Below the pieces are notes generated by a model. That model saw only the letters and a list, made by a program, of their open reading frames with translations, did not search any database and had not been told where the DNA came from. Source: Ziziphus jujuba (Eukaryota; Streptophyta; Magnoliopsida; Rosales; Rhamnaceae). From it: a DNA stretch of 64,000 bases. Position numbers and translations under genes: made by a program. This document shows, in pieces, positions 48,907-62,280 of this stretch (within the stretch, counting starts at the first letter, position 1; every line of letters starts with the position of its first letter). The DNA lies in contig NC_083383.1 of NCBI RefSeq assembly GCF_031755915.1, positions 1,864,001-1,928,000 on the forward strand, written 5' to 3'.

Positions 48907-51900
48907 CTAATTAGAGGCGTTCATTGCAGAGCACTGCAATGGCAAAGCACCACCAGCATAGAACCTGCCTCCAGAATCTTCATAGACAGAAGGCAGAGGG
49001 TGGTCTTGTCTTATTACCCTGCCAGCGGTAAATGGCAGAGCAACGCCCATCAGCGGCTGCTGCTGCTGAGTTAAAGATGCATTCTTTGAACCAACCACTC
49101 CAAGTGTTGAATGGGAAGGAGAAATCAGAGTTTGGGCACATGGAAATAATGTCGAAGTCTCCTGTCTTTCATTTTGCCAATTCGGGAATTGAACAGTGGC
49201 TGTGGAAGTTCCCAATTGCCTGTAATGAGTGGCCCAAAGCGGTTGCTGCTGCTGTTGCTGCTGAGGTCGCTGTTTTGTCAATGCTGTTGAGCTCGCTTGA
49301 AAGCCATAGAATGGATTGCCATGAGGTAGCTGCATCTGGCCCTATAATCCAGCATGACTTCAAATGATTATTTCTCTGTAACATGACAAATTAAAATCAC
49401 AAGGAATAACTGGCCAAGCTATTCTACCATATCGTTCCCAACCAGACAAAATTTCGCGCTTATTTAGAGCTAAGCTGATCAGCAATGGCAAAGCAATAAA
49501 GTTCATCTTAGTTTGGTCATATAAAAATGTTCTGATCATTAATGAGAACAGTACTGTATGTAAGTCGGGTATTCCATTCAGAAGAAAAACAAAAAAAGGT
49601 GAGTTACAAAACCTGCTGTGCTGATGAATAATCAGGATAAGCAGAGCTGTAGAGAGATGGGGGAAAAGAGAGAGGCAAGGGTGTCTGGTTTCGCACAAGT
49701 GAAGGAAGGGAAGGAACTTGAAGTTGTGAAATGGTGTCCAATCCCTTTCTAGCTATACCAAAACTATCACTGGCCTCCAATCCTCCTACTCCAGCTGACA
49801 ATGACAGGAAATCAAAACTCTGCAAGAAATGAGAGAAGGATGAGAAACACAAGGAAAATAATAATAATAATAATAATCTGCAATCACAATATTATGATTA
49901 CCTGCTTCTGATAAGTGCATCCCTCAGAATGTAGAGGGGAATGTGGCTGTTCTATATGAAGTCTCCTTCGATGAAAATTACCACTGCTAGATCCATTTGA
50001 ATTTCTTTCAACAGTAGCATTACCCATGCCGCTTGTAGAAACAACTCCATTTAAACCAATATTCCTCCCATTTATGCTTTTAACTCCCACAACAACTCCT
50101 TGCTTCAGTCCTTCATGAGGTCTCATTTGATTTTGGTGTAATGGCAACCTGTCTTTGCTCTTGGACATATGTAAAGCCTGAATTAGATGACTGATATAAA
50201 CATGAGCTGCATACCTCTTACATGAGTTTCTATCGATTGTAACTTTTGCAACCTGTTTAGTCAAAAATCCATTCTACAACTCAATCAGAAACTTAAGATC
50301 AGTAGGCATAAATGATGAGTGCTTTATAAACAAGAGAGAGAGGAAATTACAAAATTTCGTTACCTTTCCAATTGATGAACCATTTTGGACCGACCTGCTT
50401 CCAGAGGTACACAAGGCAGCATCCAGCCAAGCTGGAACTTTAGCAGCAGAGGACCTGAGATAGCTAAAAGCATGAGCAACGGAAAAAAAAAACAAAACAA
50501 AAAAAATAAATAATAATAATAATAAATAAATATGAAGAGAGTTATTCACTAAATTCAAAAGTTATAGTGAAGAAATTTACGGCAAACATGGATCATCAGT
50601 TCCAGCACCATGTGAATCAATTGATGACAAGCCAGGCCACAGTTTTGGATCTACATAAAAGAACCAGAGATCATGTAAATGACATAATATAGTTATGCAA
50701 ACCTTGAGCTCCTGAACAAGCAAATGAATACCATTTTTCTTGGATTCCTCGATTGTATGATGTGGTTCCAATTGACTTCCAATAGTTGTAGCCTAAATGG
50801 TCAACAAGACTTCATACTTAGAGCTTGGTTGAGATTCAACAGAATATATTCTTTAAACTTGATGAAAATGCACTTACCAACCCCAATGCATTTTCTGGTT
50901 TTCTCTCAAGAAGTGAAGTATCCTGTTCTGGGGGTCGCTTTAATCTAGTAGAGGACCAGAACAAAATAAGAGAAGAAAAAGGTCCACATACGCACTCAAA
51001 CCAGAAAAGAAGGTAAAGACAAGAACAATTGTGTTTCCGACATATAGTAAAACGCCTACCCAGCATCTGGCGACACCTCAGAAGAAATGCCAAAGTTAAA
51101 TGCTTCACTCTTGGTTGACATGGACGAAGAATGCAAATTCAACTCTGGAACACAATTATCCACTTCTATATGTACTTTATTGCTCCCTTGCAAGGCTGAT
51201 TGATCCTGAACACTAAGTTTGTTCACGGAATCGATATGAACAGTTTCAGCTGATCTCTCTACGCTACATGAGAGATTGGCAGCCTCAGCCCTTGTCAAAG
51301 GACCAACAGAGCTCAACTTGTCATTCAGTGCTGCAAAAATTAGAAACTCGTACAAGTTAACAGGGTGGGACAAAGAAAAAACATAACTAAGGATTTAATA
51401 TACTGCAATATAAAATAATCAAAGGTTCCCTGATAGAGATAAAGACCTTCAGGAGTTGGCATATGAGTCTCTTTTGGCTCTGGCAAACCCGATGGATCTA
51501 CTTCCAAACATTCAGGGTCTAAGTTCGGCTTATCACTTGCAACATTGTTGGGAAACATGCCGGCCAAAGCATACAAGGTCTCCACGACTTCTTCCTCATC
51601 TTTTGTGATTGGCCCAGACTCGGTCTGACTATGGGAGCCTCCTTGTTTCTTCAAACGAAATGTCAAGAATATACAATAAAAAGTCCTAACTTATAAAATA
51701 AAAAATAAAAAAAGGACAAAAATCGGAATTAGGGGCAAGATATAATTTACCATGTTTGGTTTTGGTTTCTTGACACTATCTTTACTGTAACACTTTATTC
51801 CACTTGCATTACTTGGCCTCTTCGAATCTGGGAATGGAGGAGATATAGATTCACGACTACGCTTCTTCATCACTGTAAAAGTAAACGACCGGCAAATATT

Positions 51901-53052
51901 AGCATTAACACCACAGGTAGACACTTTTTTCGATTCATTGAAGCTAAGTATCTCCCTTGAAAAAGTGAGCGACAGAACAAAAAGAGGCAACCTCAACTTA
52001 GTATAATAGATCCAAAAGAATAAATGCACAATGAAAGTCACAGCATCAGCATATTAAATTAAATTAAATTAATTTCTTTTAAAAAAAGCATAGAATCTTG
52101 CGTCTGGTAAAAGAAATAAAAAAGCAAAAGTTCAGTTTTGCTTGAGTGCTAATCCAGAATTACAACAAAGCAAAACAAAATCAGAAACTTTACAGAAAAC
52201 CCATCATGTAAAAACAGACTCAGAAATCATCAACCACCAACAAAAGGCTCAAAATGATAAAGACTCAAATATATGGAAAAAAAAAAAAAAAAATAGAAGG
52301 GAAAAATGCAGAACCGCCAGTTTGCTAAATTCATTAAAATGGACTTAAAGGTAAAATCTTCCATTTATAGTTTACAACCCACACACCAGAGCGTAACTTT
52401 CGCGGGACAGAGGCACGATCAACGCCATTGTAGTCGTCCAAAAACTGCAAAAGAACATTTTAAAAAAAATTAAAAACAAATGAGGAACACGAATGAAGCG
52501 ACATAAATCCTGCCACTGGTCTCATCAAGAATGGCTGCACAGTAACCAACCTTTCTGGGAAGCTTAAATCTCTTGCTAGGACCAATACCGCGAAGCTCAT
52601 CTTCTCTGTCAGACACATCACGGCCCATCTCGCGGGCACCGTAGCTCGAGCTTGCTTCACCAACGGCACTCAATCTTCGTAGTCTCTCTTTCTTCGATTT
52701 TTCGGAGAACACAGAGCCCTCACCAACACCATCTAAACATTCAAATCCAGAAACATACATAAATAGCAGCAACAGCGACAACAAACCCAAGAAAGGTGAT
52801 AACAAGGGACACGCATATCTGCAAAACTCTTATCAGAAACCAACCGAGTGAGAGAATACACAGATAACGACAAGTATCCTATGGGTTTTTGTTGTTTTGC
52901 TGAGAAAAAAAAGAATAACAATAAAAAAAAAAAAAAAGGCCGTAGACTGAACCAAAGAAGATGGAGCGTTAAGTAAATTCACCAGAGAATAGATTTTGTC
53001 TAGAATGCTTAAACCTACTCGCTCCACGCCTCACGTCTCGAGCCTTGCCCAT
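48907..53052 (-). CDS. Plant nuclear protein of unknown function, possibly HAPLESS 8-like
   Basis: Thirteen exons in + coordinates: 52983-53052, 52551-52732, 52387-52444, 51751-51872, 51447-51648, 51060-51330, 50878-50944, 50732-50792, 50581-50650, 50364-50463, 49902-50273, 49613-49819 and 48907-49335. They give 736 residues. The start is MGKARDVRRGASRFKHSRQN, followed by basic and serine-rich low-complexity sequence (PSKRFKLPRKFLDDYNGVDR; MKKRSRESISPPFPDSKR). More conserved-looking parts are DEEEVVETLYALAGMFPNN, KVPAWLDAALCTSGSR and CKRYAAHVYISHLIQALHMS. The last is a helical stretch that may pair with partners. The C-terminus has a glutamine run and ends GGALPLQCSAMNASN. Basic stretches suggest nuclear localisation. 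The likeness to Arabidopsis HAPLESS 8 is from memory and uncertain. The donor after exon 8 was chosen because it keeps the frame; the stronger-looking donor at 50703 does not. Confidence 0.75.
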
Positions 53053-54665
53053 TTGTTGGGTGAAAACAATGATACTAACATGTGAAATTGAAAGCGGCTT
53101 GGAAGGCTCAAAATCGACCAAGAATGCAAAAACCCCCCCTCAAGAAACACCTTCAGAGATGCTGAAACTAGATCTTTATTTTATTATATATATATATTTT
53201 TTTTCTTCTACAATTTTGGGCTTTCTTCAATTGCAGAACAATGACATAACCGGTCAGAAATTATTCTCCATTGCGCAGATATACGAAGAGGAAAGTGGAC
53301 GCCAAGAACGTACAGATAGTGGTTTGGTGTTTGTTTTTTACCGAAAAACTCGCCGGAAAGAAACAACTGAAAAATTGGCGTTTATGTTTTCCAAGGAAAA
53401 TAGAAAATTCAATTTAGTTTCCAGATATCTCTCCGTTTCTTTCTCTCACTCTGACAGTCCTAAAGTAGAGCTCGGGAAGATCTCGCCGATGAGAACCAAA
53501 AAATAATATAAAATAAAACACACACTCACAAACAGCGTAGAGATAAAGACTAAAAAAAAAAAAGTACAGAAAGATTGTGAAAACAAACAAGGCGAAGTAG
53601 AAGAAAGCAAGAAAAGTTAATTCGCTCCTCGTGTTTAGAGAATCAGGTTCTTCGTGAATAAAGCAGAGAGAGAAAAGTAAAAAATAAAAGAAAATATTGT
53701 TGCTACTAAAAAAAAAAAGAAAAGAAATCTCACTCTCAACTCTCTACTCACAACAACCTCATAAAGGAAAAGAAAAAGAACAGAATCTGAAATCCCGTGA
53801 AAAACCTGAGTACATCGCATTCGTTGAAAATTATGAAAAAGATTTTTAAATGCCCAAAATATTAAAGAAAGAAATTAATGGTCGAATCTCGCAGAACCCA
53901 ACCCCATATATTATATATATTACTGAATCCAACACTTTACCGTCCGCATACAAAATGGATCTTCATTAACAACCCATTTCTTTCCTAAAATAAAAATGGA
54001 AATTAAAAACCCATCTCAAATACCTCCCGAGGAATAATTAAGACCACCAAAAAATAGGAAAAACCAGAATAAAATAAAAGTTTTGCTACAACGAAGAGAG
54101 CCTAGTTCAAACACAAAGGACAAAGCTTGATATTTTGCTGCAAATTTTACTTTAATTCCCCGAAAATATAGTTTAATAGACGAATCGCATCAGAGCTCTG
54201 ATTCTTTGAAGCTCATTGCTACTTCTCTGGTCTCACAAATGTAGTTCATCAGCGCTGAGCATAAGAGAGTGAGAGTGAGAGTAAGAGAGAGAAAGGAGAG
54301 AGACGGAATAACCGCAACTTTCGCTGCGTAAAATCGCGCTTAAATGCATCGCAAAACCGCCACTTTCTCTTTCTCTCTCACAATTAGACGGTGCCCCATT
54401 CTGACGTCATTCCACGATCAACGGTGTAGAGTCAGTGGTCCCCAACCAAAGCCGTTAGATGATTACCACTCTCTCTCTCTCTCTCTCCCCCAGTACCAGA
54501 TAAATGATCCATCCAACGTGTCATCCACATCGGACAAAGCCAAACCTCCGTAGTCCTCGTCATCGCCATCGTGTAATCATCCTCTCAGATCAACGCTCTG
54601 GATTCGTCGTTTGAAAATCTTGACTAGACGATGATTTGCTTGTATTATGTATATGGAAATGGGAG
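53053..54665. other. Promoter and leader region of the 736-residue protein gene
   Basis: GA-rich and CT-rich runs (about 54265-54302 and 54469-54490) suggest the transcribed leader may extend several hundred bases upstream, perhaps with leader introns. No other gene is seen. Confidence 0.5.
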
Positions 54666-54715
54666 GTAACCTTTGTTCCCTTTTTTCTTTTTTTTGGGTA
54701 AGTAACCTTTGTTCC
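54666..54715 (-). mobile_element. Micro-insertion with exact 14-bp target-site duplication
   Basis: GTAACCTTTGTTCC occurs at 54666-54679 and 54702-54715. Between them are only 22 bases: a T-rich tract and GGGTAA. On the minus strand this reads TTACCC followed by an A-rich tail. Confidence 0.75.
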
Positions 54716-57700
54716 TACTTGGTCTAATAAGCACTCGAAAGTCTTGAGGCTTTTGATGTCTGAGACGAAGTAACCGAATCCTCAGTCTTAAATCCAACGG
54801 CTGCTATTGAAAAGATAGTGGATGGCCGATACATGTGGCATCGATCACCTGCTCTCCGTACAAAAAGATTGTGCTCTTACCTATATTCAGACTTCCCAAC
54901 CTGCCCTTTTCGGTCACTATTTCATTTGCCGCTGTTCTCTGCAGCAAGTACGTGCTGTACCTTTCCCCAAATTCTTTCTCATTTTTCAAATATTGAAAGA
55001 AAGAGAGCTAGAGCTTGGGAAATTTATCTTCTTCTTTTTTCTTTTTGTTTTTTTTTGAGACTCAAGGATAATCGTTGCCCTCACGCACTGATAGAGAGCG
55101 TGAAAGTTGAAGGGTGCATATAAAATTTGTATTCTCTCTGAGGACACTGAAATCTGCGGCGTGGATGTGAATTCTAGAATAGACAGAAAAGAACAGATTT
55201 TCCCAGTCACGAGGAGGGGTTGGGACTCGGCGATTACTTGGTTAGAGAATGGCGATTACTTGATGGGGGGATTAGGATGTTATAATTCGATTCTCCTCTG
55301 CACCGGGGCGTGGCAGATGGAGTCACGTTTGCTGCGTGAGTCTTGTACTTCCTTTTTAAAGGCAAGTAAACATTAAATTACCAAAATAGCCCTCGTCTTC
55401 CTTACTAGCATTGCGCCAGCCGCCACCGATTCGACGGGGACTGCAGAAGGCAATAACTATATATATGGCGCGCTTACAGTGTCTAGTCTGTTTTCAACGC
55501 TATCCATTTCTTTTTTTTTTCTTTTTTTTTTCCTCTTTATGTGTGCTGTAGTAATTATTCCAGTAAAATTTACTTCATAAATTTAAATATATACATCAAG
55601 AGAGATTTTTAAATTCATGCAAATGTTCCATCCGATTTTATGAATATAATTTATCAGATCTTTTGTGACTTTCAATGTAGAATGTATATATCCTTAAAAC
55701 TTGCAAGATTAATCAATTAAAATTGTTTGGTTATACTAGAAAGTTGCACGTTAATAACTGATAAAATTACTGATTTCTTTTTTCCATTAATTAATCCATA
55801 TTGGCGGACCTTTTGGAAATTTTAAATGTGTTAGATCAGGTAAAAACTATAAAGAATTTGCATGCATGCTAATATCTTTTCGCCATTGGGACACGTTAAT
55901 GGGCTATCTCGTATCCCTTTCCATCTCCAACCACTGTAACTATGATTTTACATTGTCTTTATGCCAACTTTTCCTTGTCCTTTTTTATCAATGTTCGCTG
56001 TCCCTTCAAAGTTCCATAATTTCATCGACATTTTCATTTCTGTTCTGCCTCTTTTGTGACTAGCCCTTGTAAATTATTTAAAATTACGACATAACAAACT
56101 CGCTGCTGGCGTCATGAACAATTTCAGACCTCATTAGTTTTACTGATTTATAAGTTTGCAAGAGAATTCATGCTGCTAGATAAATAAAAAATAAAAAAAT
56201 AAAAAAAGACGTGTGTGATGTGGGATTTTGTCTCTATTGAATGGAAATGGGCCAAAGGGGAGGAGGAATTCAAATTGGGTGGGTCTTTTGAACGTAAGAT
56301 CAAAATCAAATGGGCCACAGTAGCATATCATATCCAAAATCCAAAACAGTAACCAAATGGGCAAGTCTTATCATTCAAAAATTTGCAAATCTCCAATCCG
56401 ATCAAAGGCATACGATACGAGTCAACAAAATCTCTATATCATCAATTTTTTGCGTCCAATCCAAGAAGCACCTTATGACTTTAGAATCAGCACTAATTAT
56501 TATTCTGTAAATAATGTCAATTTTAAAGTTGTGAATATAATGTTTATCCAATTTTTGCTGGTAGGAGATATATATGATATGGCCCATCAAAATCAGACTA
56601 TAATTGGCTGCGCGCTCCGTCTTCATGTCCATCTATTTGCCTTTCCGTTGAAGTATAAGCTCAGAAATGTTACATGAAGGCCATCTTTTTTGATAAAATC
56701 CAGCTTTTTTACACAAAAATTGAGGGTGCCGAATAGAATGCCTATTGATTGTTTGTTGGTCCCGCTATCACCCCTCCATTATTACATTCTTAGAAATAAG
56801 ACTCCCTTTCTTATCACTATCCATCATGATAGCCAATTGACACCTAAAAAAATAATAATAATAATAATAATAAAAAAAATCCATCATGATTGCCAAAAGA
56901 AAACGTTATAATGCAATAGCTTTGCATATTTAATAGGATAATTTATAGGGACTCGGTACACTCTGTCTTTTGCACTTGCTCTGTTAGGATTTATATCATA
57001 TATATATATATATTTGGTGAAAACGAATCATGTCATATTGCTCTGAGAATTACGGAAGGCAACGAAATCAAACTCAAGTTTCACATTTCCAATAAATTGA
57101 AGTTATGGTTTTTTTTTTTTTTCCGTGTGTGTTTAATAATCACTGGTTGTATAGGATTTGGCATGTGAGCTAACATAGGTGCAAAAATCAGCGAGGAACA
57201 ATCCAGCGAAGTATCTGGCAGGGCAGGCGTGCACTTGAACCACAAGTCATATCATTTTGTTCCTGATTAAGACACCGAGTTGATCTTCATTTTTTATCTT
57301 TCTCTCCCTTGGTTGGACCCACGTAACCGTGCCTATTAATTGACGTTTCCTGCAATCCACTTTTTTCTTTCCGGTTTAAGCAATTCATAACAACTACTGC
57401 TGAAGATGTTAATTCATTGCCAAAACTTCCTCTCTCCCCGATTTCGCTATTTGAATAGAAATACTAGAAACTTATATAGCTACACAAAGTTAGACGATAC
57501 TACCTCAGTATTATTATTATTGTTTTTGTTGTTGTTTATGGATCTGATATATGTGATCGATTCGGTTTATCTTTACCTCTCAAAGTCTAAAGAGAAAAAA
57601 ACAAAAACAAAAACAAAAAAACTTTATATTCTTTATCTTTAGTTAAATATCTGTACATTGAGCGAAGGGTCACCTTTTGTTATCGGATATATCCATCACT

Positions 57701-58026
57701 CTTCCAAATTATCCACATAGGATCACAAGTTGTAAAAATTAATAAAAGTTGCAATATATAGCAAATTAGTAATTGTAGTCAATTGCTAGCCAGCTTAATA
57801 TTAATTGATTAATATAATTCCATTAAATATCTTATAATATAGATTAATCTCATTTTTTTTCTCTTGGATTGATACAGTAGCTGATATGCTTGATATATAA
57901 TTAAAACATATAGTATTGCATAAGATGATGATGATGATGATGATGATGAGAGGCCAAAGCAGCAGGCAGAGCAATGTGGAGGCAATTGAGAAGGATGGAA
58001 AATGGAAGTTATAATTATTTCAACTT
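54716..58026. other. Long intergenic stretch
   Basis: No gene supported. Short open frames (for example 54818-55123 and 55107-55376) lack family-like motifs. ATGGGCC-type site II elements occur near 56249 and 56309, and a lone USE-like motif on the minus strand is at 56217-56227. An (AT)n run lies near 57000 and a (GAT)n run near 57925. Confidence 0.55.
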
Positions 58027-58634
58027 TCAAGGGCACTTGCGCCGACCACCGTGGGTGATCATGTTGGCATAGCAAGGACAGGTATCATAGTTACCGGCAG
58101 TGCCCGGTGGAACGCAACCGCAACGATCGCAGCAAGTTCCACATGCCCGTTTGCATAAACGTTGCCTCGATGACAATTTGCATCTCTCTTCACACCTTCC
58201 ATCACAATCTGCAGTACACAAAGCACGTGCATATATATAACGTACATATTTTTCCTAGTTATTTAGAAATTAGAATAAAAAAAGGCTTTCAAAATTAACA
58301 AAGGACTAATTAATTAGTAAAGAGTCATTGAATATACCTATGGGCTGTGGTGGTGGTGGTGGTGCGCCTCCAATGCCGGTTTCAGGAGGAGGGCTGTCAA
58401 TGTTGGTTCTGCTCACCTGCTAATTAAATGGCAATGTACCCCCAAAAAATAAATAAATAAATAAATAAGGTATATATTTTGAGTTAGTAGTACTCACTTG
58501 GAGGGGTTAGATTAAAAGATTATGAAGTTGGTGAGAATTAATTACTTTACCATTTCATCAGCATCAGCAGCTAGGTAGATGAGGATAAAAGAAAGGAGAA
58601 GAGAAACAAATGGAGTTTTGGAGATATTGGGCAT
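58027..58634 (-). CDS. GASA/snakin cysteine-rich peptide, copy 1
   Basis: Three exons in + coordinates (58551-58634, 58338-58416, 58027-58208) give 114 residues. Exon 1 encodes a signal peptide (MPNISKTPFVSLLLSFILIY). Exon 2 encodes a linker with proline runs (IGGAPPPPPQPI). Exon 3 holds the GASA domain with all twelve cysteines (CDGRCEERC at the start; CKRACGTCCDRCGCVPPGT; ending GGRRKCP). GASA peptides are secreted, usually respond to gibberellin and other hormones, and act in growth or defence. TATA box at 58776-58783. A second member lies 3.3 kb upstream in the same orientation. Confidence 0.95.
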
Positions 58635-58775
58635 GGTGATTATGTTTAAGAGATTGTAGCCACAGAAAGGAAGAGTTGAGATTGGTGTTTGTAACTTTTG
58701 TATCCCAAAAGTTTGGTTCTAGACTCCAGAGATGATATATTGCTAGCTGGCTGTGTATGAAGAACAAAAATGCGT

Positions 58776-58783
58776 TATTTATA
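58776..58783 (-). promoter_or_regulatory. TATA box of GASA copy 1
   Basis: TATAAATA on the minus strand, about 142 bases upstream of the start codon. Confidence 0.7.
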
Positions 58784-61374
58784 GGGAAAGAATATTGGAG
58801 AGCATTAGAAGAGAATATTTATTAATTGAGGGTTTGGTCGGTGTGAAGGTGGGTGTAGAGAAGTGAAAGCACCAATTATATATACGACAGAGAATTACCA
58901 CATCATCATTTTCTCTTAGCATTAAATGAAAAAATGTTAAACTTTGAGTTGTAAAATAGATAATAAATTCTAATATATATATATATATATATATCACTTT
59001 CAAGTTTCAATATCAAAGTGAGAAACATCCAAACGCAAATTAATTGAGCAAGAAGTCATCAATCAATTAATATTCAATATGTGGGTAAATCTTCTAATTT
59101 TCATCCCAATTCGATCTAATTAGTAATTTATAATCTGAATATTGAAATAATACAGCTCATATATGTATATGCATTATGATTGGGAATTTGCGAATGTGAT
59201 TATAATTATGTTCATCAAAATGATAAAAGTATTTAATATATATTAATGAAGATTTTTTTTTTTTGGTGGCTAGTGGTTGAATTAAGGATTGCTCTTCTTT
59301 TTGTTTTGTGTGGCATCTTTGGAAGGGGGAAAAGTATTTATCTTTTTGAAGCTGCCGAGCCAGTCAGCCAGAAAATGAAGAATTAATGAGCGTATAGCTT
59401 GTCGAGGACCTGAAGTGGATGAGCAAAATCAGTAAAAGCAAACAGCTGTGCATTTTCGCTGGATTCCTACGATTAATTGAATCCAATGGTGGAGGTGAAA
59501 TCATCATGTCCACGTGACTTCTATGTTGAGGCACTTTTGACGATGGTCTTAGTTGGCGGAACAGAATCCCTTTGGTCAATTTCATGGCTCCTTAAAGCAT
59601 TTAAATTGAATATATTTTCCACTTTTTAATCCCCAAAGTAACCTTTTATTACTAGAATATATATATATATATATATGTACAATATATATAGTATATGTTT
59701 CGGTTGTAGTTCTATATTCTTTGGTATATTGGCTTGACTGCATTAATTATCGCTGCAAGAAGTTTAATCTTCTATTCATATTAATTTAAATTAAAAATCT
59801 TAAGTTTAAATTCCCACGATCCTTCAGCAAGATTGATTAAATGTACGAGTTAATTTGTGGATCTTTTTAGAAGGACAATATTTATAAGGATGAGGCTTGA
59901 GATAAGCTGAAAATCGCAACCTCAAATTATTAAGGATGTGACCCGCCCTCTAGCTTCTTGTATCCTTGAAAACAAAAATCTTGGACAACAACTCGCAATC
60001 GGTTTATTAATTAAGATTCTCCTTTCACCAACACGTACAAAAACTCTTCTCTCAAGTCTTAGCTGTACACTATACATACATATATATATATATATATATG
60101 CAAATTTTTAATTTTTAATTTTCTTATTTGCGGCCTGGCCCCTAATCTTAATTAGTATGTTGATCAATAAGCGTTCTCTCAGATGTAAATAGTTCCCTCA
60201 CCTTTAATATCATGAAAAGAAACAAAATAAATTTTCTTGTGTAATAAGTTAAAAGGAAAATTCATTGAGGATATTTTAATGTCCATCAACTTAATCGACA
60301 TATATTTATATATATATATATATATATATATAATGCAAGTTTTAAAAATCTATATAAGAAGTGTATCCAACTGTTAATTAATGATTTGCACTAGAAGGTA
60401 ATTAAGCACATGATGGTCAGTGATTAAGCTAGCTTGTAAAAGGAAATCTGCATCTTCATTAATTTTATTTGTGTAGAGACGGGATGGAAATTAGGTACGC
60501 ATATACACTGCCTGCTTCTTTCTGAACCTCTCCTTATATAATTCCCTATAACCAAAAGGAAAGCTCCCAATACACGGTCGGCCCCACCAAAAATAAGTTA
60601 AACAAGAGTTCATTGAAAAAGAAAAGAAACGATTCTTTTTTGAAAAGTTCTTTTTGCAAGTCCAAACAATCTTATATACAATCTCATAAGTTTCAAACTT
60701 ACCAAAGTATCCATTCATATATTTTTTTCTTCCGCCCTTTTCATTAGGATTTTGGGTTTCTTAAAAAACTGTAATTATATATATGGAGAAGCCGCCAGAC
60801 CTGGTCCAAGAGTTTGTCTACCATTGCAACAGGGCACCGATGCTTCCTCCCAAAGGTGGCGGCTCCTTTTTTTCATTTTTATTTCTAACAATTTTTTAAA
60901 CGTTTTTCTGGCTGCTTCGTGGTGGCAAGGTCATATTTTTTTTAATGTTTTCTTGAAGAAGGAATTTGCAAGTGACTGAACTCTAGTTCTCATCGGTTCG
61001 TTTATACAGTGTAGACTTTTTTAATGGTTTGTTCGAAACTCCATCACGGATGCAAATAAGATATTTAAGTAAAAAGAAAATTTAAAAAAAATGAATAAAA
61101 ATAAATAGAAGGGTAATCTAGGAAATTTAAGATAGAGGTATAAAGTTCTTCTGTACTACAACCACAACTTCTCTTCTTTTCTATTATTTAGGTTTATATG
61201 ACGATCAAAATAAATAATTACAAAGACTTTATATATATATATATATATATATACAGCGCAGTCCCCAGTAGCCAAAAGAAAAAAGAAAAAACAGGCATGC
61301 ATATATTAATTTAATTAATTAGCTTTATTCGATGCGAAATTTAATCAACACAAATTTATTTTACACAACGCCTT

Positions 61375-61410
<36 letters not shown>

Positions 61411-61497
61411 AGAAATTATTCGACCGACTAATTTTTCTTCATCCATGCAAAATATCCAGTGTCGCAACTATTAGCAGTTGGCCTGTATTGAAATTGA
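58784..61497. other. Intergenic between the two GASA genes
   Basis: AT-rich with several AT runs. An open frame of 73 codons at 59364-59585 (minus) is noted under findings but not called as a gene. No other feature is seen. Confidence 0.55.
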
Positions 61498-62175
61498 TTA
61501 AGGGCACTTGCGCCTCCCACCGTGAGTGGTCAAGGCGGCATAGCAAGGACAGACCTCCTGGTTACCAGCAGTGCCCGGTGGAACACAGTTACAACGTTGA
61601 CAGCAAGTCCCACATGCCCTCTTGCACAGCCGAGGCCTTGACGATTTTTGGCACCTCGCAGCGCATGCTCCACCACAATCTATAAACCACACAAAACTTA
61701 TGCGAATTAATGTCCATTTTTTTGCCTTGAAATGTTTAAATCAAACGCTAATTTTATATATATAGTTTTTCTCTCATCCAGGAAATCCTAAACAAAATTT
61801 GTTCAAGTAATAGGATGCCTTTCAAAGCCTTATTACCAGTACTAGAATGTACCGTGAACAAATTTTGTATAGGACCGCGTAAGAGAGGATTATGTTTTTC
61901 ATTATATACCTATTTTCCCGTCTAAAGAACTCTTCTCTATATTTCCATCATACTTCTGCATCATTCAAAAATTGAGTGCATGTTAGTAGAGTGGGGGTAA
62001 ACTAATATTTTTATATGCTCTGAAAATTCTGACACGGAAAACGATGAAAATCCAAAAATTAAAATATAGATAATTATGTTGCCTTTGGTACCTTAGAAGG
62101 TGTAGAAGCTTCCACAAGATAGATAGCAAGAAGGGAAATGAGAAGTGAAAGGATCACAAGCTTGGAGATGGCCAT
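61498..62175 (-). CDS. GASA/snakin cysteine-rich peptide, copy 2
   Basis: Three exons in + coordinates (62092-62175, 61910-61955, 61498-61679) give 103 residues. The signal peptide is MAISKLVILSLLISLLAIYL. The linker exon is short and charged (KYDGNIEKSSLDGKI), unlike the proline-rich linker of copy 1. The GASA domain keeps twelve cysteines (DCGGACAARC; CKRACGTCCQRCNCVPPGT; ending GGRRKCP). The exon 1 and exon 3 lengths (84 and 182 bases) and intron phases equal those of copy 1, so both derive from one gene form. TATA box at 62271-62280. Confidence 0.95.
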
Positions 62176-62270
62176 GAGAGAAGACCGAGTACAAAAATGT
62201 AAGGTTTTCGATGGTTTCAGACCTAATTGAAACCTTGCATATTGTAAGAGAGACATAGTGTCTATTTATA

Positions 62271-62280
62271 GGAAGAGTCA
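62271..62280 (-). promoter_or_regulatory. TATA box of GASA copy 2
   Basis: TATAAATAGA on the minus strand, about 96 bases upstream of the start codon. Confidence 0.75.

Noticed and set aside
56217..56227. AATCCCACATC on the minus strand, a good USE match
   Set aside because: No proper TATA box lies at either the Pol II or Pol III spacing (only A/T-rich runs), and the following sequence shows no RNA family features.
59340..59360. TGAAGCTGCC resembling the start of miR167
   Set aside because: Only ten bases match and no fold-back partner was found nearby.
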